Assembly: GCA_039707465.1 (NCBI GenBank)
Contig: CM077644.1
Location: forward strand, 101,479,875-101,543,874
DNA: 64,000 nucleotides
Direction of reading: 5' to 3'
Source of the DNA: Rhabdophis nuchalis
Lineage: Eukaryota; Chordata; Lepidosauria; Squamata; Natricidae
Positions within the stretch are counted from its first letter, which is position 1, and each line of letters begins with the position of its first letter. Shown here one piece after another: positions 21,988 through 33,900 of this stretch. Below the pieces are notes generated by a model, which ran no database searches, was not told the DNA's origin, and worked only from the letters and a program-made list of their open reading frames with translations. A program made the translations under genes and the position numbers.

Positions 21988-24900
21988 GTGAGCGGGCGAC
22001 GCGGGGTAGGAAATAGACCAAACTGGGGAACGGGACGAAACTAGAGGGCTCCTCAAAACGAGCCTCTCGCTCTCTCTTGAGGCCGAACATTGTGGCCTCT
22101 GGCCTTCGAGGAGGGTGGGCCTCCCTTCCCACTTCCTTCTGAAAGAAATAGGCGAGAAAGGGACTGCTCTTCCTATCTCGAAATCAACGGAGGGGGCCTT
22201 ACGCCGGTGTGTTTGTGCAAAAGGGGTCAACCAAACCTACAAGTAGGACGTCGATGTAAACCTATCGGCCTAATTCCTGACCCCAGTTGTGTTTGTAGTA
22301 TTTGGGAGTGTGAGTTGGAAAAACGATCCCTGATTCTGCGTTGAAACTTCTCTTTTTGGAAACTTCTCGGTATGGAAAAGGGATGGAATGAAAATAGGGT
22401 TAATATTTTCGTTCCATGCTGCTTCCACACTTCTAAAAGTGAGAGTGAATTTTACTTTGTTTTTTCTCTCCCAATAACGCAGAGTAGCTTATATTAGAAT
22501 CTAATATTGTAACAGTTGTGAATAGTAGTTGCCCTGAGGAGTATGACCACATCAAGCTGCATGATTAGCTTAATGGATGAATGAGTTCCTGGTCTAAAAT
22601 TCTACGTGTACCAGATGTCCCAATATATCATTGTGATTGACTATTATTTTCTTTCGTTTTTGTAATTGCTTGGGGGGGAGCACTAATGAACTTTGTGAGA
22701 TTTTATTTTATTTACGTATGGGTAAGATTACACTAGTAATGTTAGCATAGATACTACCATTTTCACCCTTGAGAAGGCATTCAAAGATTGATTTGCTAAT
22801 TTTTTTGCCCTGTAAAAGTCAGGTGCAAAAAGTATTCTGAACTGTGAGTTAGATAAGCCTTTTCATTTTCTATTTTCTGAATGCTTATCCATACCTTCAG
22901 AACATGAAGAGTCAGAATTACTGTATTAGCATTACACAGGAGGAATTGCTTCTTAGCATTTTCTATTAACTTTCAGTTATTTTAATTGAATATTGTGAAT
23001 GTGTGTCAGTACACCCCATTTATATTTTTACGCTGCAGCTGCAGACAAAGTAAGTGATTGCAAGGTAATCTCTATATTGGAGATACTGGTTTCTATAGAA
23101 TTATCTAAACCTACTCCATAAATCTGGATTTGTGGATGTCTTTGAGGCACTATTGGTCAGAATCACTCAAAACTCATTTGTCCTCACCAAAAAATGCTGG
23201 ATGTGATAACTAAAGTTGGTAACTTAGATGACACTCCTTTATCTTATTGACAAACATTATGTGAAAGCCTTGATGGATCAAAGCCCTTATGTATGACAGA
23301 GACTGAGACCCACTTGGTGACAGTCATATGTTTTTGATTGCAACTTGGGGTGCTAAAGAGTGTGAATGAATGAAACTAAAGAAAATAGTGTTTGTCAGTA
23401 AGAAAGGGAGAAGGTTCATTAAGGTGGGTTTGTGGAGTTGATGGATAAATGCATGCATGGAAGTGAAGTTGTAGTTTAATTATGAAATTAAAAGGTAAGA
23501 GCTATTTCAGAAAGAATGAAGTTAGTATCATTCAGATTATATGGATATATATAAAGGCACACATGTTTCCCTTTGGAACGACCTACCCCCTGAATTACGC
23601 ACCATCGCCGACCTCCGCCTCTTCCGCCAATGTCTAAAGACATACCTGTTCCAACAAGCCGGCCTAGCCTAACCTCCCATGGGGACTTTTTAGAAAGTTT
23701 TAAATTGGGTATTTTAAAATTTGGCTTTTAGCATAGGATAGGATAGTTTAATATATATTTTAAATTATGTATTTATTTTTTGTATTTTGTATGTTTTTAA
23801 ATTTCCTGTGCGCCGCCCTGAGTCCACTATGGAGAAGGACGGGATATAAATATAAATAAATTCAAATTAAATTCAAATTGATAGTACAATTGAAAGCACC
23901 AAGAATGAGTTTAGAGAAAAAATATGTGACATTCTAAATGAATGCAAATCAGGAAAAAAAAGTCATGAAGTGTTATGAGAACAAAAATGAACATAAAACT
24001 GAGCCATTTGAAAGCCCCAATATTGTCATTAGTCTTTGGCAAGTGTTTGTCATGAAAAATATTTGTTTTATATGTATATTGAATCTAGGTTTCTTTATAC
24101 ATACATGTCCCCCTTATTCTATCCTGAATTAAGGGATTAAGCGTTCATAGAAAGGGACTTTTTATGGTAAACTAATCCATATATAGATAATCCTTGCTGT
24201 ATGATCAAAATTGAGCCTAGCAATTATTGTGATTTTTGATAAGTAAAACAGGTCATTACATAACTAAGTTAATTTTATTTACCTTTTTTGCAATAATTAT
24301 AAAGTGAACCCATTGTTCGCTATAAGCAGTTTTTGCCAGAAATCAGTTTCTGGCAAAAATTTAAATCATGGTTTGTTGGGTTTGTTGGAAGACCACCAAT
24401 AAATCTAAAAACATGTATCATTTTATTGTTTTTGATAAAAAGTTTGAGGGAATTGGTGAAGTGTGATAAAAGATTCTGATTGTCAGATATGTCATTTTTA
24501 GGTAGCGTCGGGTTACTTTTGAAGGAAAATGGACATTAAAAAAGCAAATGAAAGAATAACTGGAGGAAGAAAAAATACAAGTCCTTTATGACAAACTGTT
24601 AGAAAATAAATTAGTCATCTCACAGGATAAATGGAAAATTAGTGTAAGAAAACAAAATATGGAAGCAATTTTGAATATAATTAAAATAATTGCATTGTAG
24701 TGTGTCACAGAAGCATATAGAGTTATTTTAATAGGAAAAAGGAGACTTGGTAGAAAGATGAAGTGAAAGATGCTGTGGATACAGAAAAAAATCATGCAAA
24801 AATGCTGCAAAATTGGGCTGAAGCAAAAGTGGAATGCTGGAAGAAGAATTTATAGATTTGTATTGCGGTGATAATATATTAAAGAATAGAATTGAAACAA

Positions 24901-27900
24901 ATATAAATTTTAATGTACAACATGATGAAAAGGAGAATGCGAAATATTGAAAAATCGTAAGGCTGTAGTCTTAGATGACATAGTTGGAGAAATGTTAAAA
25001 CACTGGTGTAGTTTACTGATCATTTGTTTGTATGATTTCCTTAAAGTGTGCTTGAAGACTGTCTCTGACCTTGACAATTGGAAGAATTTATTGATTAAAT
25101 TTATAGGCTACCCATCTCGCCTTCAAAAGAAGCTCTGGGCGGAAGAATTTACCATACTGTATACAATGGGAAGTATAACAAAAGTGAATGCAAAAATTAC
25201 AGAGAGATTTTGTTATATATCACTGGGAAGGTGCTTGACAGGATTCTAATTGAAAGATTCTTAAGGTGACAATAAGAAAAAAATTCAGAAAGGTGGATGC
25301 TGTTTTTCAACAGGTCCTTGAGAAGTACATGAACTCAACAGCATATTATATATGTGTTGATTTAGAAATGTATATGATAAATAAAATAAGCTTGAATTAT
25401 GGAATGTTCTAGACTAGTGACGGTTAACCTTTTTTGGCTCCCATGCCAAAAGTGGGGGGAAGCGCAGGGGGGTCTAGCGCAGGCATGCCACACCCATAAT
25501 GCTATGCCTGCGATACACACACATGCACTTTTGGCATGCTTTTTTCAACTTTTTTCCAGAGGCTTTCTATGAACCTGGGGAGGGTGAAAACAGCCTTCCC
25601 CGCCCCCTTCTGGAGGGCGAAAAATGGCTTTACGGGGAACCCGGAAGTCACTTCCGTTTTGCTCATAGGACTGTTTTTTGCCCTCCTGAGCCTTCGGAGA
25701 AGCCTCCTGAAGGCCCTACAGACAAATGTTCATTTGCTGATAGGGCCATTTTTTTATTTAAGGTCAATGAAAGTGATTATATATAAGAACTCTTTGATAA
25801 CTAGAGAATGTTTTCAATGCCAAAACAAATACAAACATGACATTGTTAGAGAATCAGCTTCTAGCTAATTAAATGTGGATATTTGGATAATATGGGAGAA
25901 TAAGCATCACCATTATCAGACAAAGTTGTACTACTGATTTGTTCATTTTGTTTAATTTTTCTACAATTAACTTTAAAATTTCAGCCATGGATATATAGTT
26001 TTCATTCAATTTCAAACTATAAACATTTCCTTATTTTTGCAATTTACAAATTCTTGATTATTATTATTATTATTTAAAATAAATGCTTACATGTTGTTTA
26101 CATACTTAAGTGTGCTCCAAATTTAGATATTTTAAAAATAATAAAAGTCACATATAAGATGTGTGTGTGCCTTTGTGAAACTTAGTTTAACACGTAGTAC
26201 TGTGATGGTGAACCTATGGCACGCAACAGGTGGCACGTGGAGCTATTTCTGCCTGCATGCAAGCTGTCAGCTCCAGTGCACATGTGCGCAAGCAAGCCAG
26301 CTGATTTTTAGCCTGGGGGGGCAGGGAAAGCCATTTTCTCCCTCCCCAGGCGTCAGGAAAACCTCCAGGGCCTGAGGAGGGCGAAAAACAGGCCGAACGG
26401 AAGTTCGGAAAGGAACTTCCTGTAGGCCCTTTGGCCTGTTTTTTCCCCTCCCCATGCTCTGGAAGCTTTTCTGGAGCCTGGGGAGGGGGAAAGCCACCTC
26501 CCCTGGAGGAAATACCACACTCAGCCTGGAAGCGAGCAGTTTGCATGTGGGGGGGGGGGGGCGGGTTGTGCACGCATGTGGGGGACGCACTTTGCACCCA
26601 ACAACAAAAAGATTAGCCATCACTGACCTATTACATTCTGCACTCAATGGAGGAAATTAAAAATAGTTTTTTGGGGAGTAAAGAAATGTATGCTTGTTTC
26701 CTTTCATTTTCTTCTCATTCTTTGAACAATACAAATATCTCTTGGTTAGGTCTGCTGCTGTAAATCCTTTTTTTTTTTTCTTTGCAGTTTTAAAAAGTGG
26801 TGTAATAGTTTCTGCATTTTATTTATTTATTTATTTTCACTTTTGTTTTTATGAACAACCAAGGCAGTGAACGTACCTAATACTACTACTACTTCATGTT
26901 TTCTCCAAAGCAGTAATCTTGTGAAATGAGTTGGGCTGAGAAAGAGAGCGATTGGCTCATTGTCACTCAGCCAGCTTTCAGGACTAAAAGTCACAATCCC
27001 CTGGTTTTTAGCATGGTGCTTTTACCAATAAGCCAAGCTGACTCTGATGTATTCTGTTCTACAAACAGTCTACAGAACAGAACTGATTAGGACTTATTGC
27101 TCATTTCTAGACACTACTATTAACAAACACTTTAACAACATATTAGCTTGAAATTGCTGTTGATATCTTTATTTGGTTTGTTTTTATTTTAAACAATGCC
27201 TAAACCTTTCTATAACATTTTAAGAATTTTCCAATCAATCTCTGATCAGTATTTCGCAATTACATTCACTATACTTATGAAGACCTGATATGCTTGCTCA
27301 AACAAGGGATGCTCTAGTAATTGATAATCATTATTGTATTAATTTATGGTAGTGAATTGCGTAAGATATTATGATTTTGGTGATGTTCCTTTTCATCATT
27401 TTTTCATGGAATCCATAGTAATTGGGGTATGTCCAAATTTCTTAAAGTTTGGAATGTACAGAAACAATATGCTTAATGAGAAGATAAAATTATAATGACA
27501 TTGTGTTAGAAGAAAATCAAATATATATATAAAGTTATGGTGGATTTAATTAATTTGTTACTTGTTTGCAGGTTACCCATGTTGAGCCTTGGGAAAAGGG
27601 AAGCAGAAAAACTGCAGGTCAAACAGGGATGTGCGGAGGGGTAAGTAGAAGTACGTGATTTCTGCATTTTGGAGCTTTTTTTTAAAAAAAGAAAAAGTTA
27701 ATCTTTTCAAAATGACCGATAAAACGCTTTAGTTTGCAAGCTTTTGCCCAGTTCATTAGTACAGTTAGTCCTCAACTTATGAGTGGATTTGAGCCCAACA
27801 TTTCCATTGCTAAGCAAGGCTGTTATTAAGTGAGTTGTGCTTCATTTTATGACCTTTTGCCACAGTTAAGTGAATCATGTAGTTGTTGAGTGAATCTGGC

Positions 27901-30900
27901 TTTCCCCGGGGACTTGCTATGTCGGAAGGTTACAAATGGTGATCACATGATTCCAGGATAATGCAACTGCCATAAATACTTGCCCAGTGCAAGTCATCTC
28001 AAGACCATGGGGATGCTGTAACAGTTGTAAATATGAAAAACTGTCATAAGTCAACTTTTCACTGCTGTTATAATTTTGAACAATCGTTAAATGAATGGTT
28101 GTAAGTTGAGGATTACCTGTAGATCAGTCCATTAAAAGTTTTGTTCATAACTCATAGAACCTATTTTTATTTCAGAGTGAGATTTTCCTTATATTTATTG
28201 TTATGAAATATGTTTGAATATTAGTAGCTTTGATTGGTAGTTAGGCTGTTGTTTTGAGCTCTGAGCTTGGCAACTTGGTTGCAAACATTTCATTACCATT
28301 TGAGGAGACATCATCAGTGCGCTTTGAATTGTGCTTATCTGTCAAAACACAGATCTTTAAATACCTTAAGCATTAATAGCTTGAGTTGGCCTACTTACCA
28401 ACCCGAGCTACTAATATTCAAACACATTTCATAACAGTAAATATAACAAAAATCTCACTCTGAAATAAAAAATATGTTCCATGAGTGATGAACAAAACTT
28501 TTAATGGACTGAACTACAGATTATCCTTGATTTACAACCATTCATTTAGCGACTGTTCAAAGTTACAACATTTTGATACCTTAGGTCAGGGGTCTGCAAA
28601 GTTGGCTCTTTTAAGACTGGTGAACTTCGTCTCCCAGAGTTCCCCAGCCAGCTATGCTGGCTGGGGAACTCTGGGAGTTGAAGTCCACCAGTCTTAAAAG
28701 AGCCAACTTTGCAGACCCCTGCCTTAGGTATTTAAAGTCCTGTGTTCTGAGAGATGAGCACAATTCAAAATGCACTGACGATGTCTCCTCAAATGATGAC
28801 TAAATGTTTTGAACCAAATTGCTACACTCAGAGCTCAAACCAACAGCCTATTTATTGTTATAATGGAGATTAATAGGATTACACATAATCTTCCTAATGA
28901 GAAACGCAGTGCTATTTTTTATATTTAATATTTAATAAAATGCTAGTTTTTATGAAATTCTAGGTTCTCAGTTTTTTAAAGAAGGAACACTAATAATGAA
29001 GCATTAGGTAAATAAGTCAATAAGTTAAAATAATATTTTACTATGTGAGAAGTTTTTGTTTTAGAATATTACTTCCCAATTTAGCAAACGCCATGCATAC
29101 ATAACATATATATCCTTTATTCTAAGAGGAACAAATATGAAACCTTATATGTATATGTTGTCTCAACCTTTTCAAATGTATGAAGGAGAAAGCAGGTTTC
29201 ATGTCTTTTTTATTATTGATTTATGTTTAATGTTAACCACCCAGATTCACTCTGGCAAAATGGATGACCGTGTAAATTTAAATAAGTAAATAAAATATTT
29301 CTTCCCTAAGCAATGTAAAGCAAGTCCTAGTTGAATGATTGGAATAATGTCATTTCATTGAGAGAAAATGTAGCTTCTTGTACCACGTACACCTAAAATC
29401 TGTTCTTCTAAAAAATTTGAGCACAGAAAATAATTTATTTACAAAAAACCCTCACCTATATTTTTCCTCTGTTGAATCAATTATGGTTTTTCCCCCTCTT
29501 CTCATTTTGAAAGGTGCGAGGAGTTGGAACTGGAGGTATAGTGTCTACAGCCTTTTGCCTCTTGTACAAGTTATTTACTTTGAAGCTTACCCGTAAGCAA
29601 GTGATGGGACTAATAACTCATATAGATTCCCCATACATTAGGGCCCTTGGATTCATGTATATTAGGTAAGTAGTTTTGTGTTTAATTACAAACTAAGTTT
29701 TATCCGCAGGAAAAAAAATGTTACATTTACACAATTACTTTGTATTTCAGGTACACACAGCCTCCAAAAGATTTATGGGACTGGTTTGAATCCTTTCTCG
29801 ATGATGAGGAGGTATGTCAACAAGGGTAATACTTTGTTCTCTTTTTTCTTTTCTTTCTGATATTTTAAATATTTTATGAAATGCAAAAATAATCTTTAAC
29901 TGCAAATCTTAGCAGTAAAAACTTTCATCCTTAATGATGTGCAAACTTGGATTAACTTTCTAACTTTATTAGAAATTAATCATTTCTCAGAATTCAAAAG
30001 AAAGGTGATTTCTGTTAGGAAGCAGTATGTTGATAGTTTGGAATTACCACTTTTTTAAACAATAAACAGACTTACATTCTGTTCTCACTTCCAGAATTGT
30101 CCACTGAACTTAAATTTTCAAAAAACCAAATTTCTATTGTAATTATGAACTCCTTATATATCTTTGTTAAATGTTAAATTCCTCTAGTCCCCATACATTA
30201 GTTTATCTGAATTCTCCCCCACCCCACCCCCCAAAAAACCACTGATCTGATGTGAATTCTTTAGGTTTTATCATGAACATGCTTCATAGTATCCGTATAC
30301 TATACAATATTATACAATAACAGTCGTTACTGAAATCAACTGATGCAGTCTCTTAAAGTGAGATTTAGATGCATTTTTTTCATTCATTACACATGCATAT
30401 ACACAACACTGGCACATTTATTAATTTATTAATGTATCACATTCTCAGTTCTTATCCATAACTAATTGATGGCTCAGTTTTTTACCCAACTAACTAAAAG
30501 TGCAGGAATACAGAGGAATCACTTTCATATGTTAACATTTTTTCTAGTTTGCCAGTGTTGAAAGTGTGAAAGCATCTATATATATAAATATATATTTGCC
30601 TAAATATAAATGTTTTTATGAATTCATTGATACTCTATTTTTATTTTTCAGGAACTACATTTAAGCTAATGTGTTGTTTTCTTCTTTAGAAAAGAAAATC
30701 TTTGCAACGATTTTGTTTGGAAAAACTGTATTTCTGAACACTTAAATGTGTGTGAGTGCAAGCAGTTTTACATACAGATTTTCTGTTCCTGTTTTAGATA
30801 ACAAATCTCACTTTCCTTGTGTGCTTGCACTATAGGTTTGGGCCTGACAATAGCTGACTAACATGTCCTGAGCTGTGAGAGGGCATAGCAAGAAGGCCTT

Positions 30901-33900
30901 CATGCGGTAATGACCCTTTTCCGAGACAATGGTCATCATGGATTATGCGTTTCCAATTATTTGTTACTTTATTTATTTGTTGCATAACTCTAAATTAGAA
31001 AACTCACTGCTTCATGGCAGTTGGTTTGCTATTGCTTCCTATTTAGGTAGAGTCCATTTTATACTACAGACTTTTCTGATCTTTTTTAGACAGGAATGAT
31101 CATCCTAAGTATGGATGAATGGTAGTTCTAATTTGTGACGATAGTCCTCAAAATACCAGATAATGTAGAAGAAATTACTTTTTCTTTATGGAGTAACCAT
31201 ATGTGATAATAGAATACAACTCAGTTATGCTAGTATTTCAACCTGATTTACTAAGAAATGGATCCTTTACTGCCTGGCTGCAGGAATAGTCTATACCTGC
31301 ATGCTTGGGTATTAAATCAAACGTCCAGCCAGTAAAATAGCAAAATGCAAAGATGCAAGAGTTCATAAAACAGCTTAATTATCAGCAAAAACAGCTAAGC
31401 CATCGTATTTGAAATATGGCAATCAGTAAAAGTAGCATTTGTTTCTAGATAAATTTTAAATAGCTTCTCACAATCAGAATGTGTTTTGTGTTTTGTGTTT
31501 CTTTTTTGAAGGACCTTGATGTGAAAGCAGGTGGTGGCTGCATGATGACCATTGGAGAAATGCTGCGCTCTTTTCTTACTAAGCTTGAATGGTTTTCTAC
31601 GTTATTTCCGAGAATTCCTGTACCAGTGCAAAAGAACATTGATCAACAAATTAAAGCCAGACCTAGAAAAATCAAGAAGGATGGCAAAGAGGGAGTAGAA
31701 GAAGCAGACAGGCATACAGAGCGTAGACGTTCAAGGTTATATTTTAACTTTATTAAATAATTGTTTAATCATTCTCTAGTAATTTAGCATAATCATTGCA
31801 TTATTTTGCTATTGTAAATATTATTTGTCTATTGCTATTACACAAATAATATATCACTTTGAACTAACAAATTGCTTCATGTTATTTTCTCAGCTCCTCT
31901 GTAAGATTGGTACATATTCCCATATGGTTAGTTAGGTTGTGATAAATAGACTTAGTTATTAGGTGTTCATTGTTGAAGTGAAATTTAATTTGAACACCTC
32001 ATATAGAGTTAGTCCTCAATGACCATTTGTTCAGTGACCATTCAAAGTTAGGATATGCTGAATGAATGGTAGTTACAGCTGGCCCTTGGAGTTATGGTTG
32101 TTCTTGCACCCTATAGTCATGTGATCAACATTTGGGTACTTAGCAGCCTGCCATTTATAACTGGAGTGTGCACTTCAATGCCCTCCCTCCTTAACTATCC
32201 CTTTTGTCTTCCCTGTATTCTACTAACACTGTACCCTGCTCCCCCAACCTGATCTTCAACATCTTCTTTCTTCCATTGCTGATGTGACATGCCCAGCTGA
32301 GGCAGTTGCTGACCCTCCATGCACCTATTATATGAGCTTAAATTGTTTGTATTTACTAGTAGCTTGGTGCCCTTTGCTTAGTCTGATTAGTCTTGCAAGT
32401 TTACATAGGATTTGTGTGACCCTGTTTGATCTCCAACCAACTTGTTAAGGGAAAGTTTGGGTGAAAGGGGTTGGAACTTAGTTGCAAAATATCTGAGAAG
32501 AAAGTTTATCTAGATCCTTGCCGATCTGGAACAAAAACTGCATTTGTCTCTATTGTAAATGATTATAATGGGACCTGCATGATGGGAATTACCTTTGGAT
32601 TTTATTAAACCTCTCTTTAGAGATGCAGAGTTTATCATACCTAGTGTTTAGAGGTTATCGGGGACTGAATAGATCAAAAAGATTCAAGTTGAATGTGTAA
32701 TGATTCAGAAAGATTTTTAGTAGCTCTGACTTGGACTTTGGATGGAGTCCAACTGATGAAGGAGCATGTCTGTGAAGTGTAGATTCTCTTGAATCTATGT
32801 TCCTCCTAGAGCAGGGGTGTCCAAACTTGGGAACTTTATTTTATTTTATTTTTTTGAAAAAGTTTTATTGGGTTTTACAAATTTTATAAAAATAGGATAA
32901 GGGAATATAAGGAATTACAAAGACATTTTGAGAACCTCTATGTCGGAGGTGTCGGCTCCCTCCGAGGCTTCATTAAAAAAAAAAAGATAATACAATAAAT
33001 TTTTCATTTTTTCTACAAAATGGAAAGAGATACAAATATTTCATTTCAAAATCTATGCAATTAATCATTTATAAACATCCAAATAAGAGTTGTACTATAT
33101 AGAAAAAAGTCACTTGTGAGATCTAAGTCTTTTCGCAATTGTATCTTCCTCTCCCTGACCTCCAGTGGCCGGAGCCGTGGCCCCCTCCGTTCCCCCATTT
33201 TCGTCCTCCAGGATTGGGGAGTGTTTTTTAAGAAAGGCTTACGCCTCTGCAATTGTTTTAATTCTTACTCTTCCCCCCTCCCAGAACACCAACATTCCCT
33301 CAGGCATCACCCACTTGAACCACACTCCCTTTTTGAATAATCTTTTTGATCAGAAGGAATATTTCCTCCTTATCTCTCTAATCTTTTTCGGGATCTGTTT
33401 CAAGATGGCAATCTCATTCTGTTGATAAATTAAAGGACCGTCTCTGTGCTCTCAGGATCCCCTCCCTTATTGACCTTCTTACAAATTTAATATGTATCTC
33501 TCTGGGTACTTCATTTATCCTGGCATATGCTGAGTTAATTCTATAAATCAGATCGATGTCCCCCCAAATATCATCTTTACTCTTTTTTGTATAATCTGCT
33601 AATATCGTACACATTAAATCTTTCAAATCCTCAGTGCTTGATTCAGGAGCGTTCTGAAATCTTAAAAAGTAAAACATCCTTTCAAAATCCATCCTAGACA
33701 TATGACCAGCCAAATCCACTATTTCATTGTGAGAATTTTTTAGCTCTTCCCTTATCTCAGCCATCCCCCCCTCCAGTCCATCAATTCTTTGTTTATTTTC
33801 CATTAGTGCTTTCTGTGTCTCCAAAAGTTCTAATTTTGAACTGACATTATCTTTCTGGATTTCTTTAATTTCTTTCATAATGTTTTGAAGAATTTCCTCT

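Larger units (their letters stand above)
21988..27571. other. PRPF38B intron 1
   Basis: The first about 170 bp belongs to the CpG island. It then holds an L2-like end (23565), a MITE-like relic (about 24186-24340), a reverse transcriptase relic (24540), two hAT-like elements (25414, 26200) and a SINE (26905). No extra exon seen. Confidence 0.6.
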
